Numbered from the stretch's first letter, positions 37,692-45,653 are shown. The stretch: DNA of 64,000 nt from Streptomyces sp. NBC_00457 (GCF_036014015.1 NZ_CP107905.1:7998001-8062000); one strand, 5' to 3'. A program made the numbers and translations. Notes: generated by a model from the letters alone, not told the origin.

Positions 37692-37707
37692 GTTTGGTAT
37701 ACCAAAC
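37692..37707. promoter_or_regulatory. 16-bp perfect palindrome, likely FCD-regulator operator
   Basis: GTTTGGTATACCAAAC is a perfect dyad centred in the divergent promoter region of the GntR/FCD gene and the NCS1 permease. Its core (TGGTATACCA) fits the operators of FadR/VanR-subfamily regulators. It is AT-rich against a very GC-rich background. Confidence 0.82.
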
Positions 37708-37721
37708 GCGTTGCCAAGCGA

Positions 37722-37786
37722 CCGGAAACAAGCCACCGGAATCAAACCGCCGGAAAGCAGTCACCGGACCAAGCCACCGGAAAGCC
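37722..37786. repeat. 14-bp tandem repeats in the permease leader
   Basis: Five copies of a CCGGAA-led unit start at 37722, 37736, 37750, 37764 and 37777 (spacing 14, 14, 14 and 13 bp; unit roughly CCGGAAnCAAnCCA). They end 33 bp before the permease GTG start, just downstream of the operator-like palindrome. Confidence 0.8.
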
Positions 37787-37818
37787 TTCCTCCTCCGTCC
37801 CCCGTCCATGGAGGCCCC

Positions 37819-39297
37819 GTGTCCCTCGCCGACCGTGCCGAAGCCACCGGCACAGCAGCGTTCGTCCCCGATCCCCGGCTCACCAACGAAGACCTCGCCC
37901 CCGCGGGCAAGCGCAACTGGAAGGTCTTCGACCTCTTCGCCATGTGGATGTCCGACGTCCACAACCTGGGCAACTACACCTTCGCCGCCGGCCTGCTGGT
38001 CCTCGGCATGAACGTGTGGCAGGTCTTCACGTCCCTGCTCGTCGGCTTCGTGCTCATCTACATCGGCATGAACTGGATGGGCAGCATCGGCCAGCGCCAC
38101 GGCGTGCCCTTCCCGGTCGTCAGCCGCATCAGCTTCGGCGTCTGGGGTGCGAACATCCCCGCGCTGATCAGGGCCGTGATCGCCATCATGTGGTACGGCA
38201 TCCAGACCTACCTGGCCTCCGTCGCGGTCAACGTGATGCTGCTCGCCGCCTGGCCGGGCCTGGAGTCCTGGACCCACAGCTCCTTCCTCGGTCTTGACGC
38301 GCTCGGCTGGGTGTCCTTTCTGTCCCTGTGGCTGATACAGGCGGCGATCATCAGCCAGGGCATGGAGTCGGTGCGGAAGTTCCAGGACTTCTGCGGACCG
38401 GCGATCTGGGTGGTGATGATCGCGTTGGCGGTCTGGGTCCTGGCCAAGGCCGGCTGGACCATCTCGCTCACCTCGACCCCGCATCCGGTCTCCGTCGGCG
38501 AGCAGTGGCGGCAGTGGTTCGGCGCGATCGGCCTGATCCTCGCCACGTACGGCACTCTGATGCTCAACTTCTGCGACTTCTCCCGCTTCGCGCCGGACTA
38601 CCGCACCGTGCGCCGCGGCAACTTCTGGGGCCTGCCGATCAACTCGACCGCCTTCGTGGTCGTGTCCGTGATCGTCACGGCCGGCTCGCTGGAGGTCTTC
38701 GGCGAGGCCATCACCGACCCGGCGGAGCTGGTCGCCAAGGTCGGCAACACCTGGGTGCTGGTGCTGGCGGCCCTGACCTTCGCCATCGCCACCATGGGCG
38801 TCAACATCGTCGCCAACTTCGTCTCACCGGCGTACGACCTGGCCAACGTCTGGCCCCAGAAGATCACCTTCAAGATCGGCGGCATGATCAGCACGGTGGC
38901 CGCGCTGCTGGTGACGCCGTGGAACCTCTTCTCGAACCCGACGGTCGTCCAGTACTTCCTCGGCGGCCTGGGTGCCTTCCTGGGACCCCTCTTCGGCGTG
39001 ATCATGGTCGACTACTACTGGGTCAAGCGCGGCCGGGTCGACGTCAACGAGCTGTTCGACGCCACGCCCGGCTCGCGCTACTACTACAAGAAGGGCGTCA
39101 ATCCCAAGGCGCTGTGGGCGTTCCTGCCGGCGGCGGGAGTCGCGGCGGTGCTGGCCCTGGTGAAGACGTTCAGCGATGTGGCGCCGTACTCCTGGTTCAT
39201 CGGCACCGCGTTGGCGGCGGGGCTCTATGTGCTGCTGTGCCGCAGCGAGCGGGCGGCTGCCCCCGCATCCGTTTCCGAGAAGCCCGTGGAGGTCTGA
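37819..39297 (+). CDS. NCS1-family nucleobase/hydantoin/allantoin permease
   Basis: A 492-residue cation symporter of the NCS1 family with 12 membrane helices. The N-terminal hallmark is NWKVFDLFAMWMSDVHNLGNYTF (parts DLFAMWM and DVHNLGNY), with later GPLFGVIMVDYYWVKRG. The GTG at 37819 is chosen because GGAGG lies five bases upstream; an upstream ATG at 37669 would read through the tandem repeats. The downstream racemase points to hydantoins, allantoin or a related ureide as substrate rather than a simple nucleobase. Confidence 0.92.
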   Translation: MSLADRAEATGTAAFVPDPRLTNEDLAPAGKRNWKVFDLFAMWMSDVHNLGNYTFAAGLLVLGMNVWQVFTSLLVGFVLIYIGMNWMGSIGQRHGVPFPVVSRISFGVWGANIPALIRAVIAIMWYGIQTYLASVAVNVMLLAAWPGLESWTHSSFLGLDALGWVSFLSLWLIQAAIISQGMESVRKFQDFCGPAIWVVMIALAVWVLAKAGWTISLTSTPHPVSVGEQWRQWFGAIGLILATYGTLMLNFCDFSRFAPDYRTVRRGNFWGLPINSTAFVVVSVIVTAGSLEVFGEAITDPAELVAKVGNTWVLVLAALTFAIATMGVNIVANFVSPAYDLANVWPQKITFKIGGMISTVAALLVTPWNLFSNPTVVQYFLGGLGAFLGPLFGVIMVDYYWVKRGRVDVNELFDATPGSRYYYKKGVNPKALWAFLPAAGVAAVLALVKTFSDVAPYSWFIGTALAAGLYVLLCRSERAAAPASVSEKPVEV

Positions 39298-39302
39298 GGA
39301 AC

Positions 39303-40022
39303 GTGCGGATCGTCGTCACCAACTGCAACACCACGCAGGAGATGACCGCGGAGATCGTACGAGGTGCCCGGGCCGCCGCAGGCCCGGGCACCACCGTGAC
39401 CGGGCTGACCCCCGCGTGGGGACCCGAGTCGGCGGAGGGCTGGCTGGACAGCTATCTGTCGGCCGCGGCGGTCCTCGACACGTTGCGGACGTATGAGGGT
39501 CCTGCGTACGACGCCGTGGTCATGGCGGGCTTCGGGGAGCACGGGCGAGAGGCCGTCCGGGAGTTGGTGGACGTACCGGTCGTCGACATCACGGAGGCGG
39601 CGGCGCATCTGGCGTGTCTGCTCGGCCGGCGGTACGGGGTGGTGACCACGCTGGAACGGTCGCGTGGGCAGATCGAGGACAGTCTGGAGACGGCGGGCGT
39701 CGGGCGCAATTGCGCGGCCGTCGTGGGAACAGGGCTGAGCGTCCTCGACCTGGGTGACGCCGCGCGCACGGAGGCGGCGTTCCTGACGGCGGCCGAGCGG
39801 GCGTGCGCTGCGGGGGCGGAGGTTCTTGTACTGGGGTGTGCCGGGATGACGGGGCTTCAGCGGGCTGTGGGGGAGAAGCTGGGCATTCCGGTTGTCGACG
39901 GGGTCGGGGCGGCGGTGAAGCTGGCGGAGTCGCTGGTGGGGCTGGGGCTGATGACGAGCAGGGCGGGGAGTTATGCGAAGCCGGTGCCGAAGAGGAGGGT
40001 GTGGGGGTCGTCGGCGGAGTGA
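39303..40022 (+). CDS. Asp/Glu/hydantoin racemase-family protein
   Basis: A 239-residue protein of the Asp/Glu racemase superfamily, hydantoin/allantoin racemase branch. It starts with IVVTNCNTT. The two catalytic cysteines are expected in HLACLLGRRYGVVTT (near residue 103) and LVLGCAGMTGL (near 179), and both are present. The GTG start follows the permease stop by five bases with GAGG upstream, so the two are one operon. It probably interconverts stereoisomers of the imported ureide. Confidence 0.88.
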   Translation: MRIVVTNCNTTQEMTAEIVRGARAAAGPGTTVTGLTPAWGPESAEGWLDSYLSAAAVLDTLRTYEGPAYDAVVMAGFGEHGREAVRELVDVPVVDITEAAAHLACLLGRRYGVVTTLERSRGQIEDSLETAGVGRNCAAVVGTGLSVLDLGDAARTEAAFLTAAERACAAGAEVLVLGCAGMTGLQRAVGEKLGIPVVDGVGAAVKLAESLVGLGLMTSRAGSYAKPVPKRRVWGSSAE

Positions 40023-40103
40023 CGGCTGTGAGGAACGCCGTCGGACCATCGTCGGAGTGACGGGTGCGTGGGGCCGTCGGCGGAGTGACGGCCCGTGACC
40101 GGT

Positions 40104-40610
40104 TCAGGGCCGCCAGGCATACCGGATATCGGGCTCCCGCTCCTCGTTGCCGCTGCCGTCGGTGCGGTGGACCTCTGTGAAGCCGTGCCGTTCGTAGAAG
40201 CGCTGGGCGGGGTGGTTGACCTGGAAGGCCCACAGGGCGAGGCCGGTGGGGCTGAGCTCCTTGGCCAGGGCGACGAAACGGTCCCCGATGCCCCGCCCGC
40301 GCCAACCGGGGTCGAGATACAGCGCGTTCACTTCCTCGCCGTCCAGGGTCATCATGCCGACGACCACACCGGCGCCCCCGCTCTCGACCATGGCCTCCGC
40401 GACCCACGTCGTGCCCCGCGGTATCACCACGTCCCGGAAGTACGCGCGCACCTCGTCGTCGGAGTGGGCCCGCCCGACGGTGGGCAGGGCGGCGCTGTAG
40501 GAGCGCAGCCACACGTCCGCCGCCGCGCGGGCATCCGAGGCGGAGGCCCGACGGAGGACGACGGACATCATGAGCTCCCCTTCCGGTTCCGGGGCGACAA
40601 CGGACGTCAT
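40104..40610 (-). CDS. GNAT-family N-acetyltransferase
   Basis: A GNAT protein of 168 residues from the ATG at 40610, or 154 from 40568. The acetyl-CoA loop is PGWRGRGIGDRFVALAKE, followed by LWAFQVNHPAQRFYERHGF. The ATG at 40610 overlaps the RidA gene stop as ATGA with GAGG upstream. The ATG pair at 40568-40571 has its own GGGGAG. The two initiation regions resemble each other, as if duplicated. The substrate is unknown. Confidence 0.88.
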   Translation of the reverse strand: MTSVVAPEPEGELMMSVVLRRASASDARAAADVWLRSYSAALPTVGRAHSDDEVRAYFRDVVIPRGTTWVAEAMVESGGAGVVVGMMTLDGEEVNALYLDPGWRGRGIGDRFVALAKELSPTGLALWAFQVNHPAQRFYERHGFTEVHRTDGSGNEEREPDIRYAWRP

Positions 40611-41026
40611 GCGCTCGCCTCTTCCGGCTCAGGGACGACGGCCGTCGCCGTGATCTCGACCAGCTGCCCGGTGTAGCCGAGGCAGGCGACGCCGAGGAGC
40701 GTGGACGAGTGCGGTCCCGCACTCAGCCCCGACGCCTCGACGACGTCCCACACGGCGGACAGCACCGCGGTCTCACCGCTCACGACATACACGTCGGTCG
40801 ATACGACATGGGCCAAGTCACTCCCGACCGACCGCAGTTGCACACGCAGGTTGGCGATCACCTGCTCGGCCTGTCGCACGGGATCTCCCTCCCCGACCAG
40901 CTTCCCCTCGGCGTCGAGCGGCACGGCCCCGGCGAGGAACGCGAGCTTCGTGCCGGCCTCGACGACGGAGGCGTGGGAGTAGGTCGGCGGAGGAAAGAGA
41001 CTCGGGACGGTGACGCGCTGGATCAC
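40607..41026 (-). CDS. RidA (YjgF/YER057c/UK114) family protein
   Basis: A 139-residue Rid-family protein; the archetype RidA deaminates reactive enamine/imine intermediates. It has the usual opening (PPPTYSHASVVEAG), SDLAHVVSTDVYV and the C-terminal LGYTGQLVEITATAV. Whether the catalytic Arg equivalent is present is unclear: the position before the final LVEI strand is not Arg, so it may belong to a non-RidA Rid subgroup. The start is GTG with GAGGAG upstream. It is translationally coupled to the following GNAT gene. Confidence 0.88.
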   Translation of the reverse strand: MIQRVTVPSLFPPPTYSHASVVEAGTKLAFLAGAVPLDAEGKLVGEGDPVRQAEQVIANLRVQLRSVGSDLAHVVSTDVYVVSGETAVLSAVWDVVEASGLSAGPHSSTLLGVACLGYTGQLVEITATAVVPEPEEASA

Positions 41027-41074
41027 GGCGGCTCCTCGTGCGGTGAACGGGCAACCTGCCGATCATCCGTGCTG

Positions 41075-42166
41075 TCACCCGGGTACGGCATCCGAATTTT
41101 CCCGCTCGCCGAACCGCTCGCCGAACCGCTCGCCGAACCGCTCCCCGAACGGCACAACCCGGCCGTCGGCATACGGGCTCTCCACACACCAGCCCTCCTC
41201 CCGGGCAACCCGCTCGAAGATCGCGATCTTGTAGGCGAGTCCCTCCGGCTCACCGATGTCACACGACCATGCGGCCTCGGACCGCTCCTCCTCCCCTCGC
41301 ACCAACGGCCAACCCCGCACCGCGAGGTGCAGCGCCAGTGTCGAACGCGCATACAGGCGTACGGCATCGCGCTCATCCCGCATACGCCGATACCGCTCGG
41401 TCTCCCGCAGGCGGAGCCGCCCGCCGGCGTTCCTGGCCACGAGGAGCGGGACCATCGCCGTGGACCCGCCGCTTGTGGGCCCTTCGCCCGGCTCTTCCGA
41501 GTCGGCGATCAGAAACGTCAACTCACCATCCGTCTCCATGACTTCATACCGGGGCAGATAGGCAAGCCTGGCGAATCCCAGCGCGTGCTTCCAGGACGTG
41601 ACCCACAGCCCCCGGCCGAGGTAGTAGCGGACGGTCCGATGCCAGGTCCAGTGCGTGTCCAGACGGAACCCGTGCAGCCCTTCGGCGCGGCAGGCGTCGT
41701 ACACCATGTCCAGGACGGCCGACGCGATTCCCCGCCGCCGGGCCACGGGATGGACGTAGAGCGAGGAGAGTCGCAACGCGCCCGCGCCGATGGGCCAGGT
41801 GTCCACGGCGACGGTCCCCACCGTGCCGCACCCGCCACCGGGTGTCCGAATCCAGTACCTCCTTCCGAAGTCCTCGTCGTACCTGTACTCGCGCCCCGAC
41901 GAGCCCAGTCGGACGCGTAAGCGCTTCTCCCCGGAGACCGTGAGCGAGTCCGGGTCGACGCAGGTGCCGAGTGCGCCCTCCGCGAGTGAGGCGAGATCCC
42001 AGAGACCGAACCGGCGGCCCTCACCGAAGGTGACGGGGCGCAGCCAGGGGGAGGCCGCCAGACGGTCGTGCACGCGGAGAGCTTGATCATCCTTCATGGG
42101 CCCGGAGGCTAGGTTCACCGCGGTCGACGGCGCAGGCGCTGCCGGATCCTCGCCGGGAGATGTCAT
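41075..42166 (-). CDS. GNAT-family N-acetyltransferase with C-terminal FGER repeats
   Basis: A 363-residue protein from the ATG at 42166, which overlaps the upstream gene's stop as ATGA; an alternative start is ATG 42098. The acetyl-CoA-binding segment is LYVHPVARRRGIASAVLDMVYD, followed by WTWHRTVRYYLGRGLWV. A second half of about 150 residues is of unknown fold. The C-terminus ends in four FGER units encoded by 12-bp tandem repeats. The substrate is unknown. Confidence 0.8.
   Translation of the reverse strand: MTSPGEDPAAPAPSTAVNLASGPMKDDQALRVHDRLAASPWLRPVTFGEGRRFGLWDLASLAEGALGTCVDPDSLTVSGEKRLRVRLGSSGREYRYDEDFGRRYWIRTPGGGCGTVGTVAVDTWPIGAGALRLSSLYVHPVARRRGIASAVLDMVYDACRAEGLHGFRLDTHWTWHRTVRYYLGRGLWVTSWKHALGFARLAYLPRYEVMETDGELTFLIADSEEPGEGPTSGGSTAMVPLLVARNAGGRLRLRETERYRRMRDERDAVRLYARSTLALHLAVRGWPLVRGEEERSEAAWSCDIGEPEGLAYKIAIFERVAREEGWCVESPYADGRVVPFGERFGERFGERFGERENSDAVPG
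41104..41151. repeat. 12-bp coding tandem repeat (x4)
   Basis: Four consecutive 12-bp units, GCTCGCCGAACC with changes in the last copy, encode FGER repeats on the minus strand at the C-terminus of the GNAT gene. Confidence 0.9.
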
Positions 42167-42870
42167 TCCGGCGGTGGACCCCACTCCCGTTCACGCAGCT
42201 GCCGTTCGCACTCCTGTGCAAGGTGCGGGTACGCCTCGGCGATGGCTGTGTAGACGCGTCGCCGCAGGAGATCTTCGGCCGCCGCGCGTCCGGTGCTGCC
42301 GTGCAGTCCGCTCAGGAGCTCGTCGTAGCGGGTGAGCCGATGGCGGAGGTAGTCGACCTTCCATCGGTCGAGGTCGGGAGGGCCGGTGCCGTCGGCTGTG
42401 GGGGGATCCGCACTCTGTCCCCACCTCTCGTAATTCCTCTGGCCGTCCTGGCAGTTGTGGTGGTCGACCGCCATGGCCGCCAGCTTCCGCTCGGCCAGCC
42501 GCGGCACGTCGACCGGCTCCGCCGCGATCCGGGCCAGCACTTCCTGCCGACGGCGCTGGGCGGCCGCTTTCGCCGACGCGGACCGTCGCGCGGCTGCTGC
42601 CGCCACCGCCCGGAACTCCTCGCTCCGCTCGGCGGATTCCACCCGCTCGACGAGGTAGAGCCGAATCTGCGGGGCGGCACGGAAGTGCGGATTGACCCGC
42701 AACAGATCGGGTTCACCGAGCAGTCGGCGCACCATTCCCGGCGTCCAGCCGCGAGCACGCAGCCCGGCCGCCGAGATGTGCGCACGCGTCGACCGCAGGC
42801 CGCCGCCATCCTCCGCACCGTGTTCCCGACCGCCCTCGTCCCAGCCCTCGTCCCGCTCCAGCACCGTCAT
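42163..42870 (-). CDS. Protein of unknown function with N-terminal HTH-like segment
   Basis: A 235-residue protein. Residues about 30-65 (RAHISAAGLRARGWTPGMVRRLLGEPD) look like a short winged-helix/MerR-like N-terminus. They are followed by an Ala/Arg-rich helix (about 85-115) and a C-terminal segment with YLRHRLTRYDELLSGL. Similar proteins occur widely in actinobacteria as I recall, without a known role. It is translationally coupled to the GNAT gene behind it (ATGA). I do not assign a function. Confidence 0.7.
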   Translation of the reverse strand: MTVLERDEGWDEGGREHGAEDGGGLRSTRAHISAAGLRARGWTPGMVRRLLGEPDLLRVNPHFRAAPQIRLYLVERVESAERSEEFRAVAAAAARRSASAKAAAQRRRQEVLARIAAEPVDVPRLAERKLAAMAVDHHNCQDGQRNYERWGQSADPPTADGTGPPDLDRWKVDYLRHRLTRYDELLSGLHGSTGRAAAEDLLRRRVYTAIAEAYPHLAQECERQLREREWGPPPE

Positions 42871-42991
42871 CGCGCACCCCCGTAGCGCTCTCGTCTGTCA
42901 CGCTCTGTGACGACGAGATCAATTAGAGCGCACGCCACTGACAATCGCCCCAGCCGAGCCGGAGGGCCGGAGGGCCGGAGGGTGCTGCGTG

Positions 42992-43684
42992 TCAGGACAC
43001 CGACATGAAGTGCCGGGCTTCGAGGCCCCGCTCACGCACCCGGACCGTCAGGACCCCCGTCGGCCAGCGGGGGGGGGTGCCCCCATCCGCGGTTCGCCCG
43101 CCCGGGGACCGCGGTGCCGGAAGGTCGATCAGATCGCTCACCCCCGCCACCTCCTGCAAGGTCCGCGCCAGCGACACCAACGACTGCCGCACGGCCTCGA
43201 TCTCGCCGCGCAGCGCGTCGGCGTGCTCCCACTCACGCTCGTACGCCACCGGATCGCGTCCGCCCGGCCGCTGGGACTCGTACGCGCTCAGTCGTGGATG
43301 CCACGACGCGAGCAGCGGTCGCAGCACACGGTTGAGGACGGTCACGGCGAGGACGCCGAAGCTGACATGGCCGGGAGCCAGGGGCGGGGCGACTTCGGGG
43401 CCGTAGCGGCGGAGGATCTCGCGAGTGGTGTTGAAGATGGTGTAGAGGGAGGACAGCGCTTCGCGCAGGAAGCCCTCGTCCCGGTCGAGTTCCTCGACCG
43501 ACACCCGCGTGATCGGCTCCAGGTACAGCTCCCAGGCCGCGCTGCGCTCCGCCTCGGCCGGCTCTCAGGTCCCGGAGATCTCGCCGACGAAGGGAATCGT
43601 CAGCTTGGCCGTGATCTGCGACGGACCGCCGGACTCAGTCGCCTGCGCTGCCTGCGTCTCATGATCGCCCTCCCGGGTACCCAC
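42992..43684 (-). pseudogene. Partner-domain protein interrupted by one in-frame UGA (homologous to the TIR-STAND C-terminus)
   Basis: A GTG at 43684 opens a frame ending ITAKLTIPFVGEISGT, then TGA at 43565-43567. The same frame continues without other stops (EPAEAERSAAWELYLEP) to 42992 as a helical protein with HPRLSAYE and REALSSLYTIF. These match the C-terminal domain of the divergent TIR protein (HPRLAAYE, REALTSL). The site of the TGA fits a Trp codon (GTW-EP) as I recall relatives. The result is a single nonsense change in an otherwise open 231-codon gene, with a G9 tract at 43069-43077. The downstream part could still be made from GTG 43504. Confidence 0.7.
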
Positions 43685-43700
43685 AGTAGGGTAAGTCGCC

Positions 43701-45599
43701 GTGTGGGACGTCTTCCTCAGCTACAGCCGCGGTGACTTGGAGTGGGTGCGTCCGCTCGCACGTGCGCTGCGCGACGGTGGTCTTGAGGTGTTCACGGACG
43801 AGACGGGAGTCGCCTCCTTCACCGGCATCAGTGACACCATCTGGCGCGAACTGGCCCGTGCCAAGGCCCTGCTGGCGTACTACTCCACCGGTTACCCCGA
43901 ACGCGAGGCCTGCCAGTGGGAGCTGACCACCGCGTATCTCGCCGGACTTGGCGAGGGTGACCCGCGACGCCGCGTCATGGTAGTCAACCCCGAACCGGGA
44001 ACCGGCCACATCCACCCCGTCGAACTCCGCGACGCGCGACACGCCTCGGCCGACGACATCGACGCGGTCGTGGCCGACGTACGCGCGCACGTCTCCAGGC
44101 TCGACGGTCCGATGGCGCCCGCTCGGCACGGGGTACGGCGATGGGTGTCCGGCGTGCCCCAGCCGCGCGCTGAGTTCCTGGGGCGCCTGTCCGAGCTGTG
44201 GCAGGTGCATTCCGCGCTGCACGCCCACACCGCACCCCTGGTCACCGGCCGCCGCACCGCCGCGCACGCCGTCCAGATCCGCGGCATGGCGGGCATCGGG
44301 AAGTCGCTGCTGGCGCTGGAGTACGCCGTAGGGTTCGAAGCGGCGTACCCGGGCGGGGTCTTCTGGCTGAACGGGGAGTCGTACGAGGACTCGCTGCGCG
44401 AACTCGGCCCGAACCTCGGTGACATGGGCGAACCGTTCCTCTGGATCGTCGACGCCGTCCCCGTCGGCCGGCTCACCCAGCGCGAGGTCGCGGCGATGGC
44501 CGCACCGCACCCGCTCGGCCACACGCTCTTCACGCTGCGCGGTCGGGCGTACGACGGACTCGGCACCCTTGTCGACCTCGGACCGCTCGACGAGCGGCAC
44601 GCGCGCGTGCTGATCGGCGACGACGTGCTCGCTCAGGCGGTGGAGGGGCATCCACTCGCACTCGCCCTCCTGGGCCGCGCGGTCCGGGCGGGTCACGACC
44701 CGCGCACCCTCTACGACCGTCTGCACGCCCGGGACGGCTCCCTTCTCGACATGCTGGCCGGCGACGACGTCACGGCGTCCCTCGTCCGGGATGTGAGCAC
44801 GAGAGACGCGTCCGATGTCCTGCGGTGCGCGGCGGCTCTGCACCCGCTGCCGCTGACCGTCGAGGACGCGGAGCGCGTCCTGGCCGCCGCCGACCGAGTG
44901 CCGCGTGCGGTGGCCCACCGGCGTGCCCGGAACGGCGTCGCCGAACTCCACGTACGAAGCCTCGTCACCCCCGCTCCCGACGGCCGCTGGCAGCTTCACC
45001 CGGTCACCCTGCACGCCTGGCACCATCACGACCCGGCCCCCGCCCGTACCGAGGTCCTCCGGCACGCCGCCCTGCGCACCCTGTGCGCCCGCCGCGACCC
45101 GGTTACGCTGGGCCTCCCCGGAAGCCGAAGGGAGGCCCCCATGGCAGCACCCAGTGAGTCGGAACGGATGGCCGCCTTCGACATCCAGGTCGAGTTGGTC
45201 ACCCGCATCGGCGTGCAGGAACTGGCACCGGGCACCGGCAGTCTGCGCGAGGCCCTGACCTCCCTGAAGTCCCTGATCGACTTCACGCGCGCGACGCTGC
45301 ACACGTACAGCATCGGGCTGGAGCGCGGCACGGAGGGCGGCACGCCGACGGTGCAGAGCCTGGCGTACTCCTTGATCAACGACGCCATCCGTCCCTTCAC
45401 CGGCACCTGGCACCCCCGGCTCGCCGCCTACGAGGCGCGATGCCCGGCCGGCGTCGCACCGCTCGACCATGAGGCGTCCTGGCCGGAGGCGGCGGCCATG
45501 CGGGACGAACTGGCGCGGCTGCGGGAGCCGTTGCTGCGCATCGCGGAGCGGCTCGGAGGAATCTCCGGGGCGGATTTCGGAGTGGCGGCGACGGGTTGA
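43701..45599 (+). CDS. TIR-STAND (NB-ARC-like) protein with C-terminal helical domain
   Basis: A 632-residue NLR-like protein. The TIR domain (1-135) starts DVFLSYSRGD and has the catalytic-type Glu E74 in EACQWEL, consistent with NAD cleavage. The NTPase (about 155-400) has P-loop GMAGIGKS (195-202), a Walker B-like FLWIVD (D251), an Arg finger region TLR and the GLPL-like EGHPLAL. A winged-helix region follows. Residues 484-632 form a helical domain shared with the divergent neighbour. The start is GTG with an in-frame TAA nine bases upstream and TAGGGT at 43687-43692, so the mRNA is probably leaderless. A defence or conflict role is inferred. Confidence 0.85.
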   Translation: MWDVFLSYSRGDLEWVRPLARALRDGGLEVFTDETGVASFTGISDTIWRELARAKALLAYYSTGYPEREACQWELTTAYLAGLGEGDPRRRVMVVNPEPGTGHIHPVELRDARHASADDIDAVVADVRAHVSRLDGPMAPARHGVRRWVSGVPQPRAEFLGRLSELWQVHSALHAHTAPLVTGRRTAAHAVQIRGMAGIGKSLLALEYAVGFEAAYPGGVFWLNGESYEDSLRELGPNLGDMGEPFLWIVDAVPVGRLTQREVAAMAAPHPLGHTLFTLRGRAYDGLGTLVDLGPLDERHARVLIGDDVLAQAVEGHPLALALLGRAVRAGHDPRTLYDRLHARDGSLLDMLAGDDVTASLVRDVSTRDASDVLRCAAALHPLPLTVEDAERVLAAADRVPRAVAHRRARNGVAELHVRSLVTPAPDGRWQLHPVTLHAWHHHDPAPARTEVLRHAALRTLCARRDPVTLGLPGSRREAPMAAPSESERMAAFDIQVELVTRIGVQELAPGTGSLREALTSLKSLIDFTRATLHTYSIGLERGTEGGTPTVQSLAYSLINDAIRPFTGTWHPRLAAYEARCPAGVAPLDHEASWPEAAAMRDELARLREPLLRIAERLGGISGADFGVAATG

Positions 45600-45653
45600 G
45601 GCCCCCCGCGTAATTGCGTGGAGTCGCGGAACACGGCTCCGTACGCTGCGCTC

